64,000 nt of DNA from Pseudooceanicola atlanticus (GCF_000768315.1 NZ_AQQX01000004.1:484759-548758); one strand, 5' to 3'. Counted from the stretch's first letter, positions 19,664 through 28,205 are shown. Notes: generated by a model not told the origin, from the letters alone. A program made the numbers and translations.

Positions 19664-21801
19664 GCGGCGCGTTCCACTCGCAGCTCTGGTATCGGGTCGC
19701 ACCGCTGAAACCGGCCCTGAAACCCGGCCTCGACATCGCGCTGCACCGCTACCTTGGCAAACCGTGGTTCGTGATCCGCGACCCTGTCGCCGCGACGCAC
19801 CACCGCTTCACCGCCGAAACCTACGCGATTGTCGGCGCGATGACCGGCGACGCCACGCTGGAGGAGATATGGCAGGCCGCCTGCGATCGCCTGGGCCCCC
19901 GGGCGCCGTCGCAGGATGACGTGGTGCGGCTGCTGATCCAGCTCTACCAATCCGACCTTCTCAGCGTCGACCTGATCCCCCTGACCGAGGAACTGGTGCT
20001 TCGCATGGGCAAGCAGCGGACGCAGAAACGCCTGAAATTCCTCAAGAACCCCATGTCGATCCCGCTGCCGCTTTTCGATCCCGACCGCCTGCTGGAGGCG
20101 CTGGCACCGCTGGTGCGCGGGGCGGCGGGCTGGGTCTGGATGGTGGCCTTTCTTGCGCTGACCCTGTCGGCCCTCATCGTCCTGCCCGCCAGCTGGGAAG
20201 ACCTGACCGCCCAGGGCGTCCGCGAAATCCTGGCCCTGCAGAACCTGGCATTGATGGCCCCGGTCTACATATCGGTGAAGGCGATGCACGAACTGGCCCA
20301 CGGGCTGGCGCTGAAACGGTATGGTGGCGAATGTCACGAGGTCGGGCTGATGTTCCTGGTCTTCTTCCCTGTGCCCTACGTCGATGCCTCCGCTTCTGCC
20401 GCCTTTCCTTCGAAACGGGCGCGCGCGCTGGTCGGTGCCGCGGGCATCATGGCCGAAGTCGCAATGGCCTCCGCCGCGCTTTTCCTGTGGCGCGCCGCCG
20501 AACCGGGCCTGTTGCGGGACGCGGCCTGGAACTTGATGCTGATCTCGGGCTTTTCGACGCTGGCGGTGAACGGCAACCCGCTGTTGAAATTCGATGGCTA
20601 CTACGTCTTCTCCGACCTGATCGAAATCCCGAACCTGGGCCAGCGGGCCAATGCCTGGTGGGGCAAGGTGCTGAAAAAGCGGCTCTTGTCGACACCGACC
20701 CAGGATGCGCGCCGCGAAACACCGTTCGAGGCGCGGGTGTTCTTCTTCTATGCGCCGCTGGCCTTCGTCTACCGACTGGCGATCATGATCTCGATCTCGC
20801 TCTATGTGGCCAGCAGCTACTTCGTCGTCGGAGTCGCGCTGGCCTGTATGTCGGTCTTCCAAGGCCTGATCCTGCCCGCCTTCAAGGTGCTCAAGCACTT
20901 CTTCACCGATCTGCGCCTGGCCGAGAAACGCGGCCGCGCGGCCTGGATCGGCGGCGGTGTGATCGCATTGGTTGCCCTTGCGCTATTCGCCGTGCCGATG
21001 CCCCTGCGCCACCATGTCCAGGGCGTGGTCTGGCTGCCCGACAACGCCTATCTGCGCCCCGAAACCGGCGGCACCGTGGCCCGGGTGCTGGTCGCGCCCG
21101 GCACGCGCGTCACTGCCGGCCAACCCATCCTGCAGCTTGAGGACTCCGACCTGGTGACCCGGCAAAAGGCCTTGGCCGCAGAGGTGGCGGAGGCCCGCCA
21201 GACCCTGCGCATCGCCCAGGTCAGCGACCGCACCGGCATCGCCATCGCCGCCGAAACCCTGCGCCAGGCCGAGACTGAGCTCGCCCGCGCAGACGAGGCC
21301 CTCGCCGGGCTGACCCTGCGGGCCGGGCTGGACGGGCGCGTCGACCTGCCGCCGGCCTCCGACATGGTCGGCCAATACCTCGCCCAGGGCAGCACGGCCG
21401 GGCATATCCTGCCCGCGACGACCCGCAGCATCCGCGCCGTCGCGCCCGAGCACATGGCCGAACTGATCGACCGCCGCTATGTCAGCGCAGAGATACGGCT
21501 GGCCCTGCGCCCCGCCACGCAGCGCGCCGCCGTCACGCGGATCGTCCCGGCGCTTGGTCGCGACCTGCCCAGCCCGGTCCTTGCCCGCGCCAATGGCGGT
21601 CAGATTGCCACCGATCCGACGACCCCCGACAGCCCGGTCGATCCCCTGATCGTGCTGGACCTCGACACCGACACGCCTTTGCCGGATGCAGTTTTCAACG
21701 GGCGCGTCCATGTCCGGCTGGACTTCGGAACCGAACCCCTGGGCTATCGTGGCTGGCGGGCCCTGCGCCGCTCCTTCCTTCGGCATTTCGGCGATGTCTG
21801 A
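19660..21801 (+). CDS. M50 (site-2 protease-like) membrane protein with PqqD-like N-terminus and HlyD-like C-terminus
   Basis: A 713-residue protein whose ATGA start overlaps the adaptor gene by 4 bp. Residues about 25-110 look like a PqqD/RRE-type winged-helix region (RDPVAATHHRFTAETYAI). A multi-pass membrane part follows, with the zinc motif HELAH at residues 210-214 and a candidate third ligand in NPLLKFDGYY (Asp about 312), the layout of M50 peptidases. After a further membrane segment near residues 427-447 comes a periplasmic lipoyl/HlyD-like region (about 460-700) with a helical hairpin. Proteins with this M50-plus-lipoyl layout are known beside bacterial export genes and in peptide maturation clusters. 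All three putative zinc ligands are present, so it may be catalytically active, perhaps clipping or gating the exported partner. Target and direction of transport are not shown by the sequence. Confidence 0.82.
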   Translation: MSGAFHSQLWYRVAPLKPALKPGLDIALHRYLGKPWFVIRDPVAATHHRFTAETYAIVGAMTGDATLEEIWQAACDRLGPRAPSQDDVVRLLIQLYQSDLLSVDLIPLTEELVLRMGKQRTQKRLKFLKNPMSIPLPLFDPDRLLEALAPLVRGAAGWVWMVAFLALTLSALIVLPASWEDLTAQGVREILALQNLALMAPVYISVKAMHELAHGLALKRYGGECHEVGLMFLVFFPVPYVDASASAAFPSKRARALVGAAGIMAEVAMASAALFLWRAAEPGLLRDAAWNLMLISGFSTLAVNGNPLLKFDGYYVFSDLIEIPNLGQRANAWWGKVLKKRLLSTPTQDARRETPFEARVFFFYAPLAFVYRLAIMISISLYVASSYFVVGVALACMSVFQGLILPAFKVLKHFFTDLRLAEKRGRAAWIGGGVIALVALALFAVPMPLRHHVQGVVWLPDNAYLRPETGGTVARVLVAPGTRVTAGQPILQLEDSDLVTRQKALAAEVAEARQTLRIAQVSDRTGIAIAAETLRQAETELARADEALAGLTLRAGLDGRVDLPPASDMVGQYLAQGSTAGHILPATTRSIRAVAPEHMAELIDRRYVSAEIRLALRPATQRAAVTRIVPALGRDLPSPVLARANGGQIATDPTTPDSPVDPLIVLDLDTDTPLPDAVFNGRVHVRLDFGTEPLGYRGWRALRRSFLRHFGDV

Positions 21802-23803
21802 CCTGTCGGTCCTGCCGCCCTGGCGACAGCGCCCATGGATCGGGCGCGACCGCGCGCCGACCGCCTGCCCCGAACGACGTCATCCGCGTCTGAAATGGTG
21901 GGACGAGGCAGCGCTGGTCGCCCTCACCCGCCTGCACCCCCGAGCCCGCCCGGTCAGCCCCGGCGACTGGCGCTTTGCCGGCCGGGTGATCCGACGTGGA
22001 CGGCGACTGGCCGATCTCGACGACGCGGCGCTGCAGAAGGCCGCCCAAGCCCTGCGCCCCGCCCTGCTGGAACAGGGGCTGACCGGCCCCGCCGTGACCG
22101 ACAGTTTCGCCTTGGTCCGCGAGGCGACGTTCCGTACCCTCGGCTACCGTCACCACAAGGTGCAGATCATGGGCGCGCGCCACATCCTGGCCGGGCATCT
22201 GACCGAAATGGCCACCGGCGAGGGCAAGACGGCCACCACCGCCCTTGCTGCCTGTACCGCCGCGCTGGCCGGTGTACCGACCCACGTCGTCACGGTGAAC
22301 GAATACCTGCGGGAACGAGATTACGAGACGCTGCGCCCGATCTACGACCTGCTCGGCCTCAGTTCGGCCCAGGTCGCGCCCGACACCGATCCCGCAGCCA
22401 AGGCAGAGGCCTACCGCGCGGCGATCCTGCACGTCTCCAACACCACGCTCGTCTTCGACTACCTGCGCGGACGGCTGGGGCGCGATGACCTGGTTTCCCC
22501 CCAGCGGCGCGCGGCGATGCGCCTGGCCCAGGGGGCGGCACCGCCCGTCACGCCGCCGGGTCTCAGCTTTGCCATCGTGGACGAGGTCGACAGCATCCTG
22601 ATCGACGAGGCCCAGACACCTCTCATCATCGCCGCCCCGCATCAGCAGGTCGGAGCCGAGGATTGCGCGCTGGCCCTCTCGGTCGCGCGTGGCCTGCGGC
22701 AAGGTGCCGATTTCACCATCCGCGCCGATGCCCGCCGCATCGACCTGACCGACGCCGGTCGCCAGCGCGTCGCCCGCGCCATCGACGCAGCCGCCGGGCT
22801 CTGGACCATTCCCCGCGCGCGGGAGGAACTGATCGGCCACGCGCTGTCGGCCCTGCACCTGCACCATCGCGACCAGCATTACATCGTGACCGAGGGCAAG
22901 GTGCAGATCGTCGACGAGTTCACCGGCCGGGTGCTCGCCGACAGGCAATGGCAAGCCGGGTTGCACCAGATGGTCGAGGTCAAGGAAGGGCTGACGGTCA
23001 GCGAGGCGCGGCGCACCCTGGCCCAGATCACCTACCAGGAATTCTTCCGCCGCTACCTGTGGTTCGGCGGCATGTCCGGAACGCTCAGCGAAGTCGGGCG
23101 GGAATTGTCGCGGGTCTACGACCGCCCGATCGCCCGCATCCCCACGAACCGAAGGCTGCGGCGCCGGCACTTCCGCACGCGCCTGTTCCGCGGCGAGCCA
23201 CGCAAGATCGCCGCCATCGTCGCCCGTGCCCGCAGGATGGCCCGCAAGGGTCGGCCCGTCTTGATCGGCACGCGATCCGTCGACGTGTCGGAACGGATCT
23301 CGGTGGCCCTCGGCGCCCATCCGCACCAGGTGCTCAACGCCCGCCAGGACGCGGAGGAGGCCCGGATCATCGCCACCGCCGGCGTGGCGGGGCAGATCAC
23401 CATCGCCACCAACATGGCCGGGCGCGGCACCGACATCAAACTGTCCGACGCCGCCCGGCAGGCGGGTGGGCTGCACGTGATCCTTTCGGAATTTCACGAA
23501 AGCCGCCGTATCGACCGGCAGCTGATGGGGCGTGCCGGGCGGCAGGGCGATCCCGGCTCGACGGAGGCGTTCGTGGCCGTGACCGACCCCGTCCTGCGCC
23601 GCTTTGCCGGCGGGCTGTGTGCCTTTGCGCGACTGATGCCCTGGCCGGTGCCCGGGCGACTGCCGTCGATCCTGGCCACGCCACTGCGCCGCAGCGCCCA
23701 GGCACGGGCGGAACGGCTGGGCGCACGCAACCGGGCCGCCACCCTGCGCCGGTCGGCACGCCTGGCCGATCTGATGGCCTTTACCGGCCACCGCACGCAG
23801 TAA
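21794..23803 (+). CDS. SecA-like ATPase lacking the C-terminal third
   Basis: A 669-residue SecA homologue. The chosen ATG overlaps the end of the M50 gene by 8 bp; an earlier in-frame ATG lies inside that gene and is less likely. Conserved SecA motifs appear in order: Walker A ATGEGKT (residues 140-146), DEVDSILIDEA with the SecA-type DEAD equivalent (263 on), the crosslinking-domain boundary QIVDEFTGR, the SGT motif MSGTLSEV, TNMAGRGTDIKL, and GRAGRQGDPGS. The sequence ends soon after the last ATPase motif in a basic helical tail. Housekeeping SecA is about 850-900 residues, so the helical wing, the two-helix finger and the zinc-binding tail are absent. The motor domains look intact. This is therefore an accessory paralogue rather than the general secretion ATPase, and its position makes the giant protein the obvious candidate client. 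Confidence 0.87.
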   Translation: MSDLSVLPPWRQRPWIGRDRAPTACPERRHPRLKWWDEAALVALTRLHPRARPVSPGDWRFAGRVIRRGRRLADLDDAALQKAAQALRPALLEQGLTGPAVTDSFALVREATFRTLGYRHHKVQIMGARHILAGHLTEMATGEGKTATTALAACTAALAGVPTHVVTVNEYLRERDYETLRPIYDLLGLSSAQVAPDTDPAAKAEAYRAAILHVSNTTLVFDYLRGRLGRDDLVSPQRRAAMRLAQGAAPPVTPPGLSFAIVDEVDSILIDEAQTPLIIAAPHQQVGAEDCALALSVARGLRQGADFTIRADARRIDLTDAGRQRVARAIDAAAGLWTIPRAREELIGHALSALHLHHRDQHYIVTEGKVQIVDEFTGRVLADRQWQAGLHQMVEVKEGLTVSEARRTLAQITYQEFFRRYLWFGGMSGTLSEVGRELSRVYDRPIARIPTNRRLRRRHFRTRLFRGEPRKIAAIVARARRMARKGRPVLIGTRSVDVSERISVALGAHPHQVLNARQDAEEARIIATAGVAGQITIATNMAGRGTDIKLSDAARQAGGLHVILSEFHESRRIDRQLMGRAGRQGDPGSTEAFVAVTDPVLRRFAGGLCAFARLMPWPVPGRLPSILATPLRRSAQARAERLGARNRAATLRRSARLADLMAFTGHRTQ

Positions 23804-23884
23804 CACCCCGCGATCTGCCTAATCGCTAACCCACTGACATTGCAGCAATCCCGCCCGTGCATTGCGGTGTTCCGGCGTCAGGGT

Positions 23885-23913
23885 TGACACACAGACGCAC
23901 AGGCGCATCATCC
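23885..23913 (+). promoter_or_regulatory. Candidate promoter for the carbohydrate ABC operon
   Basis: A perfect TTGACA (23885-23890) is followed after 17 bp by ATCATC, a weak -10 match. It lies in the 265-bp gap before the binding-protein gene. No convincing operator or terminator was seen in the same gap. Confidence 0.3.
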
Positions 23914-24068
23914 TTGCCATATCCCTTTTGCGGGACATCGGGACAAGCGATGGACCAACATCCGCCCGCCTTTGGCCGAGCAGCAAACAGTCAATACGGT
24001 GCCGCCAGCGCATCGCCAACGAAAGATCCGACGCCCGGAAACGGGCCAGACGGACCGGGAGGAAAGAC

Positions 24069-25433
24069 ATGACCAAACATTTCACCCTGCGCTCGGCGCG
24101 CGGCCTGCTTCTGGCCGGAACCGCGTTGGCATTCGGCCTGGCCGGGTCGGCAGAGGCGCAGAACCTGCGGTTCTGGACCACCGAGGAACAGCCCGAACGC
24201 CTGGCCCGCCAGGAACAGATGGCCGCGGATTTCGAAAAGATGTCCGGCGTCGCGGTCGAGGTGATCCCCGTTACCGAAAGCGAACTGGGCACCCGCGCCA
24301 CCGCCGCCTATGCGGCGGGCGATCTGCCCGACGTCATCTACCACACGCTGCAATACGCCCTGCCCTGGGCCGAGGCCGGCATCCTGGACCCCGACGCCGC
24401 GACCGAGGTGGTCGAGGATCTGGGCATGGACACTTTCGCCCCAGGCGCGCTGGACATGGCGGCCTTTGATGGCGGCGTGGCCTCTGTCCCGGTGGATGGC
24501 TGGACCCAGATGATCGTCTACCGCAAGGACCTGTTCGACGAGGCGGGGCTTGAGCCGCCCACCACCTATGCCGCCGTCGAGGCCGCCATAGACGCGCTGC
24601 ACAATCCGCCGGAAATGTATGGCTTCGTCGCCGCGACCAAGGTCGACGACAATTTCATGAGCCAGGTGCTGGAACATGTCTTCCTGGCCAATGGCGTGTC
24701 GCCCGTGGGGCCCGACGGGTTCCAGGAACTGGACGTCGCCAAGACCACCGAAGTGCTTGAATTCTACAAGAAGATCGCCGACGCCTCCCCGCCGGGCGAC
24801 CTGTTCTGGAAGCAGTCGCGCGAGGTCTATTTCGCCGGCAACGCAGCGATGATCATCTGGTCGCCGTTCATCCTGGACGAACTGGCCGGCCTGCGTGACA
24901 GCGCGCCGCCGACGATCAGCGATGACCCCACCTCGGCCGAGCTCGCCTCGAAAACCGGGATCGTCACGAACTTTGCCGGACCGTCGAATCCCGATGGCGC
25001 GGCCTGGGCCGAAATGAACCTCTTCGGGATCACCGCCGATGCAGAGATCGACGATGCGATTGATTTCGTGAAGTTTTCCATGGGCGACGGCTACATGAAC
25101 ACGCTGGCCATCGCCCCCGAAGGCAAGTTCCCGATCCGTCGCGGCACCGCGGAAGAGCCCGACAAGTTCTCCACCGGTTGGGCGTCCCTGGACGTGGGCG
25201 TCGACCGCAAGGCACCGCTGGGCGACCTCTATGCCGCTGATATGATTGACCAGATCGTCGGCGGACTCGACGTGGCGAAACGCTGGGGTGTCGAGGAAGG
25301 GCAGCTGGCCCTGGCCTCCAAGATGGTGAATACGCAGGCGATCAACCGGCTGGTGCGGGAATATGTCGACGGGGCGCGCAGTGCCGAAGACACCGTCGCC
25401 GCCATGAACGAGGAGCTGGCGAAGGTCGAGTGA
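24069..25433 (+). CDS. ABC transporter extracellular carbohydrate-binding protein
   Basis: A 454-residue family-1 solute-binding protein. The ATG is preceded by a strong GGGAGG ribosome binding site. The N-terminus is a Sec signal peptide (basic start, hydrophobic core, GSAEA-Q cleavage near residue 30). The body has typical features of sugar-binding proteins: VEVIPVTESEL, a YAAGDLPDV-like segment, VDGWTQMIVYRKDLFDEAGL, and the W(A)EMNLFGI hinge region. It should deliver a sugar or oligosaccharide from the periplasm to the two permeases that follow. The sequence does not fix the substrate; the maltose/alpha-glucoside group is plausible from the MalF/MalG/MalK-like partners. The frame can be extended upstream to 23862, but that extension lacks signal-peptide logic and a ribosome site. 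Confidence 0.88.
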   Translation: MTKHFTLRSARGLLLAGTALAFGLAGSAEAQNLRFWTTEEQPERLARQEQMAADFEKMSGVAVEVIPVTESELGTRATAAYAAGDLPDVIYHTLQYALPWAEAGILDPDAATEVVEDLGMDTFAPGALDMAAFDGGVASVPVDGWTQMIVYRKDLFDEAGLEPPTTYAAVEAAIDALHNPPEMYGFVAATKVDDNFMSQVLEHVFLANGVSPVGPDGFQELDVAKTTEVLEFYKKIADASPPGDLFWKQSREVYFAGNAAMIIWSPFILDELAGLRDSAPPTISDDPTSAELASKTGIVTNFAGPSNPDGAAWAEMNLFGITADAEIDDAIDFVKFSMGDGYMNTLAIAPEGKFPIRRGTAEEPDKFSTGWASLDVGVDRKAPLGDLYAADMIDQIVGGLDVAKRWGVEEGQLALASKMVNTQAINRLVREYVDGARSAEDTVAAMNEELAKVE

Positions 25434-25491
25434 TCCCTCGCCGCGGCCGGTCGGACCTTGGCGGTTCGGCCGGTCAAGCCCCTGACGTTCA

Positions 25492-26763
25492 ATGACAAAC
25501 TCCACCGAACCGGCCCCGATCCAGCCGCCGCCCCAGGCCCGACCGCCCAAAGGGCGCGGGCGACTGGCGCGGCGCGAGGCGCGCCTTGCCTGGCAATTGT
25601 TGCTGCCGACCCTCGCGGCGGTGTCGCTGGCGGTGATCGTGCCGCTCTTGGCGATCTTCTGGATATCGTTCAAACCGGTCGGCCTGGCCGACCTGCGCCC
25701 GCCCGCCCCCGTCCTGCGCGAGTCGTTGCGCGGCGACGGAGACGACATGCGCGTCGAGTACCGGCTGCGCAATTCCTCGCAGGATCAGCAAGTTACCGGC
25801 GTCACCCTACGCGACACCCTGCCCGACGGCGTGGAGCTGAGGGGCGAGCCAGAGGCGCCCTGCCAGGTGGAGGCGCGCGAGGTCTTCTGCGATTTCGGAA
25901 CGCTGGAAGGCGGAGACCGGGCCCGCGTCGCGATCCCACTCCGCGCGGCGGGCGATCCGGACCTGGTCGAGGAAGCGGTCGAAGGGTCGCTGCCCACGGT
26001 GACCGGCAATGCCTCCAACATCTTGACGAACCTCGATTTTACCTTCGAGAACTTCATCCGCATCTTTGACGGGGCAGAGTTCTGGTCGGTCTTCTGGGTG
26101 ACGCTGTTCTACACGTTCTTCGGCACGGCGGGCGCGCTGATCGTCGGGTTGTTTGCCGCGATGCTTCTGGACAAGTCCTTCAGGGGACAGGGAATTCTGC
26201 GCGGGCTCTACCTCTTTCCCTATGTCGCGCCGGTGATCGCGGTGGCCTTTACCTGGGTGACGCTGTTCGATCCCTTCTCGGGCTCGGCCAATGCGCTGCT
26301 CTTGCAGATGGGCGTGACTGGCGAAGCCATTAATTTCTTTGGAGAAAAGCCCCTCGCCCTGATCATGGTGACGCTCTTCGAGGTCTGGCGCTATTTCCCG
26401 CTGAGCTTCCTTTTCATCCTCGCGCGAATGCAGTCGATTGACACCGACATGTTCGAGGCCGCGGATATGGACGGGGCGTCGCCCTTCCAGAAATTCTGGT
26501 ACCTTAGCGTGCCGCAACTGCTTGGAATCCTTTCGGTTCTCTTCCTGTTGCGGTTCATCTGGACCTTCAACAAGTTCGACGACATCTTCCTTCTGACCGG
26601 CGGCAATGCCGGGACGCGGACCCTGACGGTGAATGTCTATGAACAGGCCTTTGCCGTGTCGAATATCGGTGCGGGTGCGGCGGTGGCGGTGGTGATCTTC
26701 CTGTGCCTCGTGATCTTCTCGGTCTTCTTCTTCCGGGTGATGAGCCGGGAGGAAGGGTTGTGA
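25492..26763 (+). CDS. Carbohydrate ABC transporter permease (MalF-type) with DUF11-like periplasmic insert
   Basis: A 423-residue inner-membrane permease. TM1 is at residues 36-60, and the remaining helices follow from about 197. The EAA-type cytoplasmic loop (MFEAADMDGASPFQKFWYLSVPQL) places it in the binding-protein-dependent permease family. Residues about 66-178, in the loop after TM1, form an inserted domain that resembles DUF11/conserved-repeat Ig-like domains (RLRNSS...VTGVTLRDTLPDGVEL...FGTLEGGDRARVAIPL) and contains two Cys (124, 133). MalF also has an Ig-like periplasmic domain, but in a different loop, so the insert could play a similar binding-protein docking role. That is inference. 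Typical members of this family are near 300 residues, so the extra length is explained by the insert. It is second in a four-gene operon. Confidence 0.88.
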   Translation: MTNSTEPAPIQPPPQARPPKGRGRLARREARLAWQLLLPTLAAVSLAVIVPLLAIFWISFKPVGLADLRPPAPVLRESLRGDGDDMRVEYRLRNSSQDQQVTGVTLRDTLPDGVELRGEPEAPCQVEAREVFCDFGTLEGGDRARVAIPLRAAGDPDLVEEAVEGSLPTVTGNASNILTNLDFTFENFIRIFDGAEFWSVFWVTLFYTFFGTAGALIVGLFAAMLLDKSFRGQGILRGLYLFPYVAPVIAVAFTWVTLFDPFSGSANALLLQMGVTGEAINFFGEKPLALIMVTLFEVWRYFPLSFLFILARMQSIDTDMFEAADMDGASPFQKFWYLSVPQLLGILSVLFLLRFIWTFNKFDDIFLLTGGNAGTRTLTVNVYEQAFAVSNIGAGAAVAVVIFLCLVIFSVFFFRVMSREEGL

Positions 26764-26794
26764 GTCTGATGCCCCGCAGAACCGCCAAAACGGC

Positions 26795-26848
26795 ATCGGT
26801 ATCACGTCGGTATCACGTCGGTATTGCGTCGGTGCGTGCGTCGGTGCC
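26795..26848 (+). repeat. 11-bp tandem repeat array, copy A
   Basis: Between the two permease genes lie about four to five imperfect copies of an 11-bp unit CGTCGGTATYR, ending in GCGTCGGTGCG. The same unit in inverted orientation occurs at 51081-51128. The unit length matches one DNA helical turn. It does not keep the coding frame, so it is not a protein repeat. Confidence 0.7.
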
Positions 26849-26900
26849 GGGCGGCGTGGCCCTGCGGCGCGTGAGGCGTGGAACATGCGACCGTCGCTGG

Positions 26901-26965
26901 TGGGGGACGCTGTCCCCCGTCGCCTGTGGCGCCTCCCCCTGGGATATTTCGGGTCAGATGAAAGC
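26901..26965 (+). repeat. Rhodobacteraceae-type intergenic repeat with hairpin
   Basis: A perfect 7-bp hairpin (GGGGGAC, loop GCT, GTCCCCC; 26902-26918) is followed by GCCTCCCCCTGGGATATTT and a CAGATGAA element. A related element is at 33539-33594. I recognise this type as common between genes in Rhodobacteraceae. It sits directly upstream of the second permease and may act as an RNA stability element within the operon; that role is inferred. Confidence 0.55.
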
Positions 26966-26977
26966 AGGGGGTCCGGT

Positions 26978-28201
26978 ATGGGTGGGCTGAGGTCGGGATA
27001 CGTGACCGGCGTGCTGCCGGGGGTGCTCTGGACCTTTGTCGTGGCGACGACGGTGGCGGTGGCATGGTCCTTTGCGACCGGCGATGCCTACCGGCCCTCG
27101 CTGATCTGGTCCGCGGCGGCAGGCGCAGGGCTGGGGCTGGCGGGCCTGCGCTGGCGGCGCGGCGGATCGCGTATGGCGATCTGGGGTGCCATGGCGCTGG
27201 TCGTGGTGGCGGGGCTGGTCGCGAGCTGGTCCCCCGTGGCGGTCGGCGACAGCGCGACGGCCACGGGCCGGGTCAGTGCGCTCATCGCCACGGCCCTCGG
27301 CTCCGGGATCGGGCTGTGGGTGATCCTGCGCGATTGTACCCCCGGCGCGCTGAGCCGCCATCATTTCGAGGCCGCGTTGATCCGGTTTTTGACCGGGTTC
27401 GGCTATATCTTCTTCACCGCGATCGTGCTGATCCCGTTCTACGTGATGGTCATGACCTCGTTGAAATCGCAGCAGGCTCTGTTGCAGAACCCGCTGGATT
27501 TCAGCCTGGACCTGTCGCGGGGCTGGGACCTGCTGCGCTCCTACCGGGAGTTGCTGACCGATTACAATTTCGGCCGCTACCTGTGGACGTCCTTCGGGGT
27601 GTCGGTGGCGACGGTGGCGATCACGCTGGCCTTTTCGATCCCCGGCGCCTACGCGGTGGCGCGGCTGCGGTTCCGGGGGCGGGCGCTGTTCTCGCGCTCG
27701 ATCCTGCTGATCTACATGGTGCCGATGATCGTGCTGGCGCTGCCGATCTATATCGGCTTTTCGATGGTGGGCCTGCGCAATTCGCTGTTCGGCATCGTGC
27801 TGATCTACCCGGTCACGACGATCCCCGTCGCGCTTTACATGTTGCAGGGCTATTTCCGCGGCCTGCCGGCGGAGGTCGAGGAGGCCGGGCTGATGGACGG
27901 GTTGAGCCGGCTGGCGGTGATCTGGAAGATCACCCTGCCGCTGTCGCTGCCGGCGCTGGCGAGCGTGTCGCTTTACGTCTTCATGATCGCCTGGAACGAG
28001 TTCCTGCTGGCCTTCATGCTGCTGGACGATCCGTCGAAATTCACCCTGACGCGGGGCATCGCGTCGCTGAATTCCTCGGAGATCCCGCGCCAGCACCTGA
28101 TGGCGGGGGCGGTGATCGCGACGGTGCCGATCATGGCCCTGTTCCTGGGGCTGGAGCGGTTCATGACCAAGGGGCTGACCGCCGGGTCGGTGAAAGGATG
28201 A
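26978..28201 (+). CDS. Carbohydrate ABC transporter permease (MalG-type) with N-terminal membrane extension
   Basis: A 407-residue permease. The ATG at 26978 has an AGGGGG ribosome site; a longer frame from 26885 runs through the repeat element and was not used. The C-terminal 290 residues are a normal MalG-type permease (FYVMVMTSLKS near the start of the core; EAA loop EVEEAGLMDGLSRLAVIWKITLPLSLP; MIAWNEFLLAFML). The first 125 residues are an extra block of about four hydrophobic segments (e.g. VLWTFVVATTVAVAW, MAIWGAMALVVVAGLVA, ALIATALGSGIGLWVIL) not seen in typical members of about 280 residues. Its function is unknown. The partner permease also carries an extra domain, so the pair may have diverged together. 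Confidence 0.86.
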   Translation: MGGLRSGYVTGVLPGVLWTFVVATTVAVAWSFATGDAYRPSLIWSAAAGAGLGLAGLRWRRGGSRMAIWGAMALVVVAGLVASWSPVAVGDSATATGRVSALIATALGSGIGLWVILRDCTPGALSRHHFEAALIRFLTGFGYIFFTAIVLIPFYVMVMTSLKSQQALLQNPLDFSLDLSRGWDLLRSYRELLTDYNFGRYLWTSFGVSVATVAITLAFSIPGAYAVARLRFRGRALFSRSILLIYMVPMIVLALPIYIGFSMVGLRNSLFGIVLIYPVTTIPVALYMLQGYFRGLPAEVEEAGLMDGLSRLAVIWKITLPLSLPALASVSLYVFMIAWNEFLLAFMLLDDPSKFTLTRGIASLNSSEIPRQHLMAGAVIATVPIMALFLGLERFMTKGLTAGSVKG

Positions 28202-28205
28202 CGAT

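Noticed and set aside
21686..21793. Earlier start for the SecA-like gene
   Set aside because: It would overlap the M50 gene by 116 bp and adds residues unlike SecA. ATG 21794 gives a compact overlap.
23862..24068. N-terminal extension of the sugar-binding protein
   Set aside because: It would bury the signal peptide, and the strong ribosome site is at 24069.
26795..26848. A CRISPR array
   Set aside because: The units are 11 bp and directly adjacent with no unique spacers, and no cas genes are near.
26885..26977. Earlier start for the MalG-type permease
   Set aside because: The added codons read through the hairpin repeat element, and there is no ribosome site; AGGGGG precedes 26978.
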